64,000 nt of DNA from Nymphaea colorata (Eukaryota; Streptophyta; Magnoliopsida; Nymphaeales; Nymphaeaceae), in NCBI RefSeq assembly GCF_008831285.2, contig NC_045147.1:19348581-19412580 (forward strand). The letters run 5' to 3'. Of this stretch, positions 25,301-37,615 are shown piece after piece; the first letter of the stretch is position 1; the number at the start of each line of letters is the position of its first letter. Below the pieces are notes generated by a model. That model saw only the letters and a list, made by a program, of their open reading frames with translations. It did not search any database and had not been told where the DNA came from. Position numbers and translations under genes: made by a program.

Positions 25301-28300
25301 CGTTATAACATTTCAGATATGGGGGTTACTACCTATGATAAATTATCCATACTGAGTGCTATTGATTACACTCGTATTGGGGGTTATTATCCATACTGAG
25401 TGCGGTGGATTATTCAAAAGAGTAAGCCTGCCTGAAATATGGTCTAAGCAACATTCAGCTTTTTTTGTTGTCAGGCCATTCTACTGGACTGCCCTTGATT
25501 TAGTTTTATGTTTTCATGCGCTCATTATCCTGCAGAGGCATCACTTTAGATAGCTAAATTTCTTATTCTAAGTTTTCTAACTATCGTTTCTATTTAAAAA
25601 CATCGGTTTTCCATTGATGGACATAGAAAAATGTAGCCAATGACATCTGTGGTATAATCGTTTATTTTGGTTCTCCAGTGCAAACAATATTCAGAATAAT
25701 TCCTCCTCCTGTTCTTTCTTATCCTCCAGTTTTATCATGCTGTTCTTTGTTGTCTTGGAGACTTTTGAGTCCTGCTTGCATTGGATATCTGTATGTAAAG
25801 ATTGACAGGCACACCGAAGCTGTTGAACTTTCTAATTGTTTCAGTGACAAGACACAACTTATAGACTTTTTCTCCTGAGGAACAGTCTGGAATGTCACAG
25901 GGTGTACGTATTATGGAGTAGGCAAATTTCTCGATGTTGCCATGTCTGCTGGTAATTCCTAAAATGTGACACATCTAAGGGATATGTCTACATATGTGTC
26001 ATTAATGCGGTTGAAGCTCCTATGGACCTTGAATCAGCTTTGCTTTTATCCTCTAAAATTGGTATTGAAGATCTGACCAGAATCCCAATTGGTTTTTATA
26101 TTAATGACCTGATAAATATAACTGAAATTCTCTTTATTGGTGCTGAGTATGTCATGGGATTAGAGCCAAATATTAAGTCAAATATTTTGACAAATTATAG
26201 TGGTTAAGATAATTAGTGCTTTATCTTCAGCCTTCAAGTATAATGAAAGGTTGGGCACAATTCCTAAATAATGACAGTTATATTAGCATAGAGGGATACT
26301 TGCTCTTCAATATGGCATTATGCTAAACAATTTCAGCCGGGTGTGCTCCTGTGTTTGTGTCTGAATATTTGATTTTGATGTTCTTAACATTTGATAGGTG
26401 ACATGACTCCATTTATTTATTTTCTCACTTCTAGGCATCCTCATAGTTTTTTCTCATTACTGGTTCTTACTCTTTTCTTTTTCTTTTTTTTTTTTTCTTT
26501 TTTTAATTCAAACATTGCAGCTTCGTGTTTATCTGCGAAGTTATGCCCTCGAACAAATGGTGCAAGCTGCAAGTTCGTCTGCTGGCTTGCGAACTCTGAA
26601 GAGGGTGGAACAAACTCTTCAAGATTTAGGGGTGAGCTTTGTATATCTCTGACTGCCTATCCTGTTAGTTGCCTTATTTGGATGTGGCATCTCTACACTT
26701 GGGTATTATTGACACTTGAAGTTAATGCCATATACAAATATTTGTGTGCCATCTATAGGGTTATGATAACTATGACTGCCTAACATGTTAGTTTCCTTTA
26801 CATCATTGAATTGCCGTCATCTTGCTTTTGTACTGTGGATGTACCTTAATAAGGTGCTTTTGATTTTTGTAGCAACGTGGCATTATTTGACATGTGGGTC
26901 AATCATAATGCTGGGCGCATTTGCATTCACTTTTTTGATTTGGCAATTTGCCATTCTCCTGTACACTGTACAATAATTTTACCTTGTTTGTGAACATAGG
27001 TAACCATCGAGTGTGATTATATGATTTTTTGATTGAAATTTCAAGAATATCGTATAATAAAAATTGTATTTTTAATTAGTGAATGGAGCTTAGAAACTTG
27101 TGTGTGGTGTTAAAAGATTCACAAAAAGGATATTAAGAAAATGTCAAATCATAAATCACAGATTATTCAAAAGTATCATGAATCTTAATAGTTTCAAAAA
27201 ACATTTTCTTTGTTGTAGTCACTTTTCTTTCTCTTCATCTACCTTTTTTTTTCAGCAAAATGATATTATATTTATTATTGTTGGCCCGTTTGAACTTTTT
27301 TTATGCCAGATATTGTATGTGACTGCGTTTCTCATTCTTACTTTACCTGCCAACCTGTGTTCCAATTTTCTATGATTGAGCTCTGTCAGCCTGATATCTT
27401 GCTAAGCAAATAAGATCTGTAGCAATTTTTGTTTTATGTAGCTAATATTGTTGATATTATCTATGAATATGCATTATTCGTTCTCTACTGTTCTTTCCCT
27501 GTAGGTTAATATTAAACCAAAAGTTCCTACAAAAGCTGTTTGTGCTGAACACTTGGAATTGAGGAAAGAAATTCTGATGCTCCTCAACCTTCAGAAGCAG
27601 GTATTTTTCCTCAGCATTTAATGTTGTCATCCGTTCCACACTGTAATATGTGGCAACGGTTGTTTTATGTAATTTTATTAGTGTTATCTTTTTATGTAAC
27701 CGCAAATTGATGACTGATTATAGAAATAATCTTAAGACTGCAAAGGAATTTCAGAAAGTCTATAAATTGCAAATTGATGACATTTTGATAGAAGTCGTCT
27801 TGGACTGCAATTATGGATACACATTCTTGCGTTCAATCTGTTCATGTATATTTGTATTTTTCCATATATCAGCTTCAGAATAAGGAGGCAGAAGCTTCAG
27901 CTTCTCGAGACAGTCCATATGGTGATGTGGCAACACCGAGCACTCCCAAGGTAGTAAAACATAATAAACAGTTGTCAAATTATAAACACTTTTTTGGGTG
28001 AATCCTAGTTTCAACTTTTCATGTTTGTATAACAGCGTTCTCATCGTGGAGGGGATCAGCCGTTTCAGCAAGACTCTATTGGTTTTACAGGTAATCAAGT
28101 GGTTTTATGACTTTATCTCTCAATTGTACCCTGTAATTCGTTCTCCAGCAAGCACATATATTTATGCAGTTGTTCCTCCTGTAATGTAGGTGAAAGAGTT
28201 GGTAAAAGAGAGCATAAGAGAAAGGTATCTCATTAGACACTACTGCATCTTTTAATACAATTATTTTCTGGGCGACTTCCGTTTGGCCTTATTTGTTCTG

Positions 28301-28400
28301 TTTTTTCGTCTTCCTGAAGATCCTGGGAAGATATTCTGATGGCCCACCTTCACCTCCTCAATCAAAGAGGGCTCGCAAGATGAAGGCATCTGATGGCTGA
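18456..28400 (+). CDS. SWC4: SWR1-complex subunit SWC4 (DMAP1 homologue)
   Basis: SWC4 is a nuclear subunit shared by the SWR1 remodeller (H2A.Z deposition) and the NuA4 acetyltransferase. Sixteen exons are 18456-18572, 18696-18785, 21294-21359, 21505-21564, 21708-21764, 22918-23047, 23759-23826, 23949-24041, 24156-24203, 24793-24936, 26521-26631, 27505-27600, 27873-27950, 28036-28090, 28190-28224 and 28320-28400. All phases close to 442 residues, close to the Arabidopsis protein. It starts [12 protein letters not shown]. Residues ~60-197 form the DMAP1 SANT/Myb-like region ([43 protein letters not shown]). Residues ~200-230 carry the [19 protein letters not shown] segment. The conserved C-terminal part ([37 protein letters not shown]) comes before a basic tail. 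Exon 10 (SVEELGADG...) is family-variable and its acceptor has an alternative two bases on. Long AT-rich introns hold a CT/AT microsatellite. Confidence 0.95.
22246..22308. repeat. Compound (CT)n(AT)n microsatellite, SWC4 intron 5
   Basis: About nine CT units run directly into an AT tract of about 45 bases. The same compound type occurs at 36428-36483, and in the inverse form at 57778-57829. Confidence 0.92.
25343..25412. repeat. Two 26-bp direct repeats 44 bp apart, SWC4 intron 10
   Basis: Copies at 25343-25368 and 25387-25412 share ttatccatactgagtgc and end in gatta, with three differing bases between them. They lie in the long intron before the exon that encodes [10 protein letters not shown]. 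Confidence 0.8.
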
Positions 28401-29717
28401 TGAGGTCCACTTTGACTCCTTACTCAGTGACATCTTAACATGTTTTTGCTTAAAATGTATCATTTACTGATGCACTTTGTGAGCCATCGTGTGATATCGT
28501 GCTTAATCCCTTTTCTGTTGTCATTCTTTTCTCTTGGGTTAGTTATGTCGTTCCTTGTCCTATCAATGCGGCTGCTGATCTTCTCTCATTAACTTCAGGC
28601 GCAGAAGCTATTGACCGGTGCTATGATTTTCGGGGCTGTTAAACCGAACGAAGATATGAAGCCTTTTCACATCTTAAAACAATCTCGAAAAGAGATGTCT
28701 TGCTGCTTGTATACCACGTTATGTAATCTGGCGGCTGCATTCATAAAATGCATAATTTGTCATGTATTCAACACCTCATTCCTTAGAGTCGCATGACAAG
28801 ATTGTGAATGTATTCATGGGTGTAATTTTGAAATGTAAGAATCTGTCTCTCTCTCTCTCACACACACACACACACCGAAACACGAACGTCCCTACAAACA
28901 CGAACGTCCCTACAAACACGAACGTCTAGACACAAATATTACCGAATGTTCGCGGTTCTTTAGTCGAAGTGCTACTTGTCCTTGCCTGCTACACGTTGCC
29001 AGCGATGCTCTCGGTATCTGGGACCTTCTTCAAGCTTAATGGCATTGACGAGTTGCCTGTATCAATTTATTCCTGACCTTGTGGTTCACTAACATCTTGT
29101 CTTTTATTGTGGCGACCGTTGTTACCAAGCTACAAAACGGATACGGGAAGCAGATGTGGAGATACGGACTTCAAGGATTGCTAGTAGCAAAAAGCTGACA
29201 ATTTATTCTGAATAATTACATCAAGCAAAGATTCATGTATGCGAAGGCACAAAAACGGTTACATGAAAGAAAGGTAAAAGTTTAATGAAAACTAATTTAT
29301 ATTTATGGTGATATAAGCTTGGTTGAAAAAAGTAATAAAATAATGTTAAAGAAAACCAAAAGAATGAAGGGAAAGTAAATTCAGAGAAAGCTAGTTTTTA
29401 TTCTAAACGACGTGATTCATATCCGAAGTAGCTTGTCCGGAATGAGTTCTACCAATCATAACATAGGCCAACTTCCGGCCAACTAACTCCTCGGCAGCTT
29501 CACTAGGTTGTCGCCAGGCCGAGATGAAGTGAAGGGAAAGTTCGAGAGCTCAGCCAATGATAATTCATCCACACACCACAACAGTCTTAATCAGCTGCCA
29601 CGTTTCATCACAAGACGCCAAGCCAGGCCCCTCAGAGATCGTGCCGCCATCTTCACAAGAAGGAAGTCGGGAACTATTTTTCTTCTGTAGTGATCGTGTA
29701 TCTCACCTCTTCTTCTA
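28401..29717. other. Intergenic: SWC4 3' region and SFR2 promoter
   Basis: There is no gene. The left part should contain the SWC4 3' UTR. A (TC)n(CA)n microsatellite and an 18-bp minisatellite lie at 28845-28927. The right part (after about 29450) is the likely SFR2 promoter and 5' UTR. I could not fix a TATA box. Confidence 0.55.
28845..28927. repeat. (TC)n(CA)n tract followed by an 18-bp minisatellite
   Basis: The TC run (28845-28860) passes into CA units (to ~28875). Three copies of aaacacgaacgtccctac follow at 28878-28895 and 28896-28913, with a partial third copy at 28914-28927. Confidence 0.9.
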
Positions 29718-32700
29718 ATGGCTGTCCTCGGTTTAATCTTCACCGCCACGAAGCTTGCAGGAGTGCTGGTTACCATCACGGTGGCGGCCAACGCACTATC
29801 CTTTTCGCGTTATCGGCGAAAGAATCTCCGGCCAATTCGACCACTGATCGATGAGTCGTCCGATACGCTGGCCAATTTCGATGTCGGCGCTGAAGGTGAT
29901 AGCACGAATATCTGTAGCATCTTTCTCAGTAGGAACTCGCAATGGTCATCCGAAATAGTTTGCAGTATGGTTTGTTTCCTGTTGTCCCGCCTGAACTTCC
30001 TGACATCCGTCATGCTAAAACCTTAAATTTGCTGTCTACTGCTATCTGTATGCAAGTTTTGATGTCTACCATTTTGAAAGGCAATGGTATATCTGAATTC
30101 TATGTTCCACACTGCCTTTCTTGTTTAATACCCAAGCCACGAGAGCATGGAGGTGAAGAGAATCACAATACATCGAAATTGGGTTTGTCAAGCGATTTAT
30201 CTGCATCAGCTCTCGCAAACCCAAACGAGACACACCAAACGACCTCTGAGCCAAAGTCCGTGAAGTGAGATTTGTTTATGTTAACTATTCAGATAGGACG
30301 CATTAGTCTCCTACCTTTCTCCACGCGTGAACTTTAGGTTCCTGTTTTAAAATTGTCCTATTTCATCTTCGTGGTTGATATTTGCTTATTTGTTTCTTTC
30401 TTCCTCTTCACTGTGGTCGCAGTTGAGGAACACAGATTCTTTTTCGGATTAGCTACAGCCCCCGCTCATGTCGAGGACAACCTAAATGACGCTTGGCTTC
30501 AGTTCGCAGAAGAACGACCCTGTGGGGGAACAGAATCCTCTCAGGGCTTGCAACAAGCTGATGCACTAATGGCTTCCGCATCCGGTGATGGTGGGTCCCA
30601 CCAGGGAAAAGCTAGTGGAAATGAAAAGAAGACGAGGAAAAGGAAACCTTTGAAGATTGCCATGGAGGCCATGATTAGAGGTTTCAGGAAGTATTCGGAA
30701 CAAGATGAAGAAGAAGAAGATAGAGATGAAGAAGAGAATGTTGACTGCGAACACAATGTTGCTGCTTGGCATAATGTACCTCACCCGTATGTGCATTTCA
30801 TAAGTTTACCTCCTCTTTTTCCCTTCTGCATTCAATTGGATTTGTAAGTTCTAAGAAATCATGACCTAATAAACTGTAATGCTGTACAAATTTGTGGTAG
30901 AGATTGTCTACCTAGAACTGCCAGATATTTATTGCTTTTCTTTTATCAACCTGTCTTCTCGAGTAAAACACTTTGGGTTACTATCTTGTTGCAGTGAGGA
31001 GAGGTTGAGATTTTGGTCCAACCCCGATACTGAATTAAGGCTTGCCAAGGATGCTGGAGTCAGTGTTTTCCGTATGGGAATAGATTGGACTAGGATCATG
31101 CCTACCGAGCCTAAAAATGGAAAGAAAGAAACTGTAGGTTTGATTTGATATGCATTGTCAGCACATTTGATTTCGTATCATGATACTCGAATTGATATTT
31201 AGCCTATTTGTTTCAGGTGGACTGGGCTGCATTAGAAAGATATAAGTGGATAATCCAGAGAGTTCATCATTATGGGATGAAGGTCATGCTGACTCTGTTC
31301 CACCATTCACTTCCTCCTTGGGCTGGAGATTATGGTGGTTGGAAAATGGAAAAAACTGTGGATTATTTCATGGATTTCACAAGGTTTGAGTCATGTTCCC
31401 GTAAGCATAAACTACAAAAGCTTTGGTAATGGACCTGTATATTTTATCATAACAGCATCTATAGGACTGTATGCAATATGCATGTAAAGGAATGGAGAGG
31501 AGTTTGAGGTTGTAGGCCAAGTATGGCATGATTTGCGTTCTGTCCACCTGATTGGAATTTTGTCCTGGTGGAGAAAGTTTCTACAGCACATGAAAGGGTT
31601 AGCCAAGATAACGGGCTGAAACCACTAAATAATAGGTAATCATAGGTTGCACGCTCCAGTGTAGAGCATCGGTTTGCCAAGATAACAGGCTGAAACCACT
31701 AAATAATAGGTAATCATAGGTTGCACGCTCCAGTGTAGGGCATCGGTTTACATCTGGTCGTTTTTCTCTTTTCTGCATTCAATAGGGGTCAGCTGATTCC
31801 CTTGTTACGTCATATATTTGCTAGTAGTCAGGGGTGGAGCTAGGATTTTTTCTTAAGAGGGGCCATTATATAATTTTCAGAATTTTCACAGGTGCCTAGG
31901 AAGTCATGCTATTAACTAACATTGCCTTCAGGCTTATTTTGTTGGATAACCTTAGTTTAAGCTATCCTGTATATTGCCTAATGCAGCAACTGTAAACTTG
32001 TTTGGAATGCAGATTGTGATCTTGTTATTTGATGGATCCTGATCCCTTTTTTCTTTTTAACCATTCTCTCTCTTGTGCAATACTTTACAGTCTTGTCGCT
32101 GATAGCATGTGGGAATTGGTGGACTACTGGGTCACCTTTAATGAGCCTCATGTCTTTTGTATGTTAACGTACTGTGCTGGTGCCTGGCCTGGGGGAAATC
32201 CTGATGTGCTTGAAGTTGCAACTTCTGCCCTTCCAACTGGTGTTTTCCGGCAAACAATGCACTGGATGACTGTTGCACATTCAAAGGCTTACGATTATAT
32301 TCATGGAATGAGGTTCCGTTTCATTTCTTCCATTACACAGAACTTTTCATAGTATCACCTATTCATGTATTTGACTTCAAAACTCAAAACTGGTTTTTAC
32401 TGGTTTCTTCTTTGATTTAAATAAGTTTCACATAACAACCTCCTACTCCTTGAGTAGTTTAAAGATTGGTCAGAGCTTTTGTTGTTTGGATGCAGCACAG
32501 ATATGGAATCAAAGGTTGGAATAGCACATCATGTTTCATTTACCCGGCCATATGGCCTTTTTGATGTACCTGCTGCTGTCCTGTCTAATTCACTTACACT
32601 TTTTCCATATGTGGATGCTGTAAGTGACAAACTTGATTTCATCGGGATAAACTACTATGGACAGGTTTTTCTTTACTTCCTTTTCAGTCTTTTCTCTTAG

Positions 32701-34819
32701 TAACTTTAAATGCTCATATCTCCTGGTCTGAGTTGCGTGCTATTTGCACATGTTTATCATTGATTAGGAAGTGATTTCTGGAGCTGGCTTGAAGCTTGTG
32801 GAGAGGGATGAATACAGTGAATCTGGGCGTGGTATATATCCTGATGGCTTGTACAGGATTCTTCTTCAATTTCATGAAAGATACAAACATCTCGATCTTC
32901 CTTTCATCATTACTGAAAATGGAGTATCTGATGCAACTGACCTAATTCGACGGCCTTATCTGTTAGAGCACCTGCTGGCCATATATGCAGCTATGCTAGA
33001 AGTTACTATCTTCTTTAACCATTTAGTTTTCTTTTTCAACTAGCATTATTGCCATCAAATATGCATGATATTTTTGCAGGGAGTACGTGTGCTTGGATAT
33101 TTGTTTTGGACAATATCAGATAACTGGGAATGGGCAGATGGATATGGTCCAAAGTTTGGACTTGTGGCAGTTGATCGAATTAATGGACTTGCGCGTATTC
33201 CACGCCCTTCATACTTTTTGTTTTCAAAGGTACTATAGGTAAACATATGTTTTCTATGGACTTGGAAGTTTGAACAGATTCTTCTTTTCATTGCATTGGT
33301 GTTAAGCTGCATCATTATGGTAGTTTTTATCGGGACTTGTCCATGGCATGTCATCAAGTAGACTGGCTACTTACTGTTCATCTTACAGCTAAACTTAAGG
33401 CTACTTGGAGAGAAAAAGTATACCAGGAAATTGTGAAGTCAAATTACATATCTAATTGATCTCATTTCTACAAATTGGTTCTGTAACATTTTGTTACAAA
33501 TAATTTTTTAGGTCAATAGTATTTTTCTCCGACCACATTTTCTACAGCGCTGATAGATACTGCAAGTCATTGGCTCCTCTTGTTGGTAATTTAACTTTCT
33601 TCTATATTTTAACAGATGGCTTATGGGAAATGTTAAATGGAACAGAAACAAGGATATTATTCTTTCAGCATTTATTTATTGTTGCATGTAGTGCATCTTA
33701 GAGTGGATATGTGAACCGAGAAGTAGACATGAATTTGAATTTTGGAAATCAGTTCCTAATTTTGAAATATTCAATTATAGACAATTTGAAGAGGTAGATT
33801 CATATTTAGGATGTGTAAAGTTAGTTTCCTCATTGAAATTTGTTGTACAGCATCAGTACTTCGTTAATTTGTTTTTACTAAATGGTAGGTAGTCAAAAGT
33901 GGTAAAGTGACTCGCCAGGAGAGAGAAAGGGCATGGATTGAACTACAGAGTGCTGCAAAAGAGAAAAAGACGAGACCATTTTATCGTGCAGTTGACAAAC
34001 ATGGACTCATGTATGCAGGTAACACGAATTATTAATTCTCGCATATATGTTTGTCAATGGATATACCTGTGAGTGTCTCTTGCGTGCAGCCTGACAGAAC
34101 AGTTAAAAAAATACTAGATTTGACCAGTGAACTGGGGACAATTCACTAAAACTTTCATAATAGCTAACAATTTGTGCCAATATGACTCCTGTTTGCCTGG
34201 CTAAGAAGTAAGATTAAGATATTCAAGTTCAAGGATGAAAAAGTTCAGTATTCAGATGTGTGTATCTCTTGGTAAACTTGGTAGGATTTTGCCTGAACTC
34301 AGATTGTTGATAAGGAAAGAAACAAAAATTACGCTTGACTACTTATTTGTGACTTGGTCATCATCATCAACTTGCACATCTGAGTGTGATTTGGTTAGAG
34401 TCTTGAATTGAATGGGTTGAGTTGGACCATCTTGTCTGACAAAGTCAAGAGTTAAATCCTGCCTGGTATAATTTATCAGCTTCTATAAGGAAAAGACAAA
34501 GGAAGAAATGTACTTGCTATTTTGAACATGTATATCTTCTATGAAGAATATGTTTTAGTTTTCGTATTCCCAGTTGCTGTATGTTGGTGTTTCATTGAAT
34601 GGGGATCTCTATGCTGTGGCAGGTGGTCTGGATAGTCCAACTTGGAGACCTTTCATTGAAAGGGACTGGAGATTTGGCCATTACAAGATGGATGGGCTAG
34701 AAGATCCAATCAGTCGCCTCTCTCGATTCATTCTTGCACCTTTGTTGCACAAAAAGGACAATGACCAGATGTTCAACGAGAAAACCTTAGTGATGCAGCC
34801 TCTTGAAGTCAGCCTATGA
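29718..34819 (+). CDS. SFR2: SFR2 galactolipid:galactolipid galactosyltransferase
   Basis: SFR2 is a family 1 glycosyl-hydrolase fold protein of the chloroplast outer envelope. It moves galactose between monogalactosyl lipids, making oligogalactolipids and diacylglycerol, and protects membranes in freezing. Exons are 29718-29895, 30423-30786, 30995-31133, 31217-31383, 32091-32312, 32496-32664, 32768-33001, 33080-33229, 33889-34018 and 34623-34819, closing to 649 residues. An N-terminal hydrophobic anchor spans residues ~3-27. The GH1 start is FFFGLATAPAHVEDNLNDAW (66-85). The acid/base Glu301 lies in TFNEPH and the nucleophile Glu463 in ITENG. The SFR2 signatures FHHSLPPWAGDYGGWKME, AHHVSF, WEWADGYGPKFGL and the C-terminal WRPFIERDWRFGHYKMDGL are present. 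The SFR2-specific loop between residues ~92 and 170 is longer than I recall for Arabidopsis. It holds a basic patch (EKKTRKRKP) and an acidic run (152-165). The reading frame is intact throughout. Confidence 0.96.
31602..31749. repeat. 74-bp tandem duplication in SFR2 intron 4
   Basis: Copies at 31602-31675 and 31676-31749 abut exactly and differ at two bases (acggg/acagg and gtagag/gtaggg). Both contain aataggtaatcataggttgc. Such high identity in intron DNA points to a recent duplication. Confidence 0.95.
31829..31890. mobile_element. hAT-like terminal fragment in SFR2 intron 4
   Basis: The sequence starts CAGGGGTGGAGCTAGGA and continues into an AT-rich body with aggggccat. It shares the terminal CAGGGGTG with the complete MITE at 54927-55139, and the word ggagctaggatttttt recurs at ~11812 in GA2ox intron 2. 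No opposite end or target-site duplication is seen, so this is a truncated copy. Confidence 0.45.
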
Positions 34820-36424
34820 TATTCACACTTCATCCTCAACATATCCCAATGATTTCTTATATCCTTATAAACTTGGCTGATTATATTCTGGGGTCTGTTC
34901 TCCCTTGTAAAATTGTAATTGTTGAATATGCTCTGTTGCAGAAATGCAGTTACAGGCATTGAACAGAACAGAGTTAAACCATCATAGTTCACTGGAAACA
35001 CATCATGTTTCTCTTCTTGGTAATTATGGCTAGGTTAAAGAAAAGGGGCAGTGTCTACGGTCATGCGCATGACTGCTACCATAGTGCGTTTACACAAACT
35101 GATTTCACGAATAAAACATTCATGTCAAACTGTCTGGTTAACCTGGCACGACGGCCTACTTTTCAATTGGAAAAGTGTAGGCTGTAAGATCTCTGTGCAA
35201 ATGCAGAAACGCCACTGCTGGAGGATGCGCTCATATCTTTATTCAAAATAATCAAAATCTGTATACCAAATCGAATCAGCACTGAACTATACTGGAGGTA
35301 TACAGAAACAACCAAAAAGACAACACCCAAAAGACCCAACTAGCAGGAGGCAGAAGAGATGGTTGCAAAATTCCAAACAGCATTGAAATAACGTCTGCAT
35401 CATGGTCGATCTTCATGAAGCTCTAAACCTGTGGATTTGAGTATTAAGACGTGGGAACCGCTGCACAAAAGACCCCCGCAGCCCGTAGACTTGACTCCTT
35501 AACCATCTGCACCAGCTCTGTTGACTGGAGCCTAGAAGAATGTTAGTGGGCTGTGTCACTCGAGGGACTCAGTGAGGATATCCTGAAGGAGGGATGTTTC
35601 AGGCATGAATTCTTCATTTGACAGATTCATTCCAACCATTCATATTTGCTGACAAAGTTATCTTCTGCTTATTCTGATCATGGGTAGGGGCTCGAAAGGC
35701 TGAAACTATCGAAGGGCTTCGCTGAGCTACCCTTTTCGATATTTTTTGAGATCTCTTTTCAAGTAAAAGAATGCTACTATTTTGCCCCCTTTCAAATGCA
35801 TGAGGCGCACGGAAATTTTGAAGGCCATTAAGAGAGGTCCAACTAAGAATACGTAGCGTAATAGCAATCAAACTTGCTCAAGTTATGATGAATGCGTCAG
35901 TTTGGTGTTTTTTTTTCGATATAAGGGAAAAGAACGATGATGCTTATTGAACACGAGAACAAAAATCCTTCAAAGAGTAATTAAACTACAAACGAAAGGG
36001 CTGACATCTAGATGTCGACCAGAAATAAAATGTTGAACTAATGACAAACATCATACTACTGCTTACAATACTATTCCTGGTCAACACTCTTGCAGCTGAT
36101 AGGCTATTTTCAGTTAATCCAGGTGCAGCTTCCCTTACTGAAGAATGTGAACTGCTGAAGATCCTTAAGTTCTACTTGGTCATCTATCGTATAAGACCCA
36201 ATTTGCAGAAACAGAGTTGGTTCCAAGTGACAAACTGGGAATCTGCTTGGTTGCATTGTTGCGTTGTATAATTTACTAAGTTTCATATCGAGCATAAGAT
36301 TTCATTTTATAGAACCCCTTTTAAACAGGATATTGGCTCCTGTTGTGTTTTTTCCCATTTAACAGAAAGGAGGTTGTTCAGTACATTAGTGAATCCGAAA
36401 TGAGCCAGGACTAGACTAAACATA

Positions 36425-36483
<59 letters not shown>

Positions 36484-37615
36484 GCAGCCAACAGAGTTAC
36501 AGAAGCTCTACTGCGCTAGACCATGGAGTGCAGCAGGAAAAAAGCCAGAACGGTAGGACTCTGGTGTCAAGTATTGTTTTGCTGCATTAGATGCGGAAAA
36601 AAGATCGCTCCATACGTTAGACAAACAAAGATAACGCCATCCTCTAGAAGGTCCAAAGATAGCTGGGCATGAAGCTGTAGCTGTTTCTTTTAGGTCCACA
36701 GTGAAATGACAAGCAAAGCGCAAGAAGATTGAAGAAGTTATGGAGGACAGAAAGAAATTCAGATCACATATTCTCCTTGCTAAAATCGCATAAGATGCAT
36801 TCATTTCATCCGATTTTGTATCAAGCCTTTCTCTGGATGACAATTCATGGTCATGCTGGACCTTGAGAACTCTTATTCTTGGTGCTTATTGGCACTGGTG
36901 CTCAAACCTGTGACAAAACCTCACTTCGGAGAAGAAATATGGGGTTGTGTGTATCACACAACCTTTTAGACGTAGTTCTCTTGCTAACTCATCTCAAACG
37001 AAGATGATGTCGACTCTTCCACAGCAAACATGAAAAGGTCTAATTAAACAAGAGGAACTCTCTAATTTGAATCTCTCATCTACCAAACGAAGAGATTTGA
37101 AATGGTAATAGCGGTCTTATACAGGAGACATTATACGAATCCAAACCTTTCACTTGATCAGGAGTACGATCTTTCTGTGCATCGTACACTTGCATTTTTC
37201 ATGATACCCATTAATAGCATAAACAAGCCATAGTTCCCGACCTACATTTCCGAAAAGCATCTTAAATTTGCTATTTATCCCATCTAAATTTACAGGAAAT
37301 GTGCACTAGCAGACCAAATCCTACCGATACGACGAGCCTTTGTCCTCATTGACAGTTCATGAGTAAACTACTGAATCAATCGAACAAGAAGCAAGATGCT
37401 AACGGCCACCATGAAGCCTTCCAACAAAGAATTGCAGCCCAGCAATGAGCTATACAGAATAAATTTTCTTCAATTTCCATTAAGAGTACGAGGCCACTCT
37501 GACGTTCAAGTAACTTGTTTACAGAAGAACCCAGCTTCATTTCATTTTCTTTTTTTCAAATACGATTTACACCTAAAGCTTACACTTACAGATCAGTCGG
37601 CAGCGAGAGACTTGA
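34820..37615. other. Intergenic region between SFR2 and NFU1
   Basis: I see no supportable gene in these 2.8 kb. The left part includes the SFR2 3' UTR. A short open frame at 36041-36271 (+) begins with a hydrophobic, signal-like stretch but matches no peptide family I know and has no supporting context. A compound microsatellite lies at 36428-36483. The far right should contain the NFU1 3' UTR (read on the minus strand). Confidence 0.5.
36428..36483. repeat. Compound (CT)n(AT)n microsatellite
   Basis: About sixteen CT units (36428-36460) run directly into about eleven AT units (36461-36483). It lies in intergenic DNA. Confidence 0.95.

Noticed and set aside
36041-36271. Small frame beginning with a signal-peptide-like stretch, possible secreted peptide
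   Set aside because: The hydrophobic start is the only argument. No conserved peptide motif (CLE, IDA, RALF, PSK type) and no upstream promoter element were seen.
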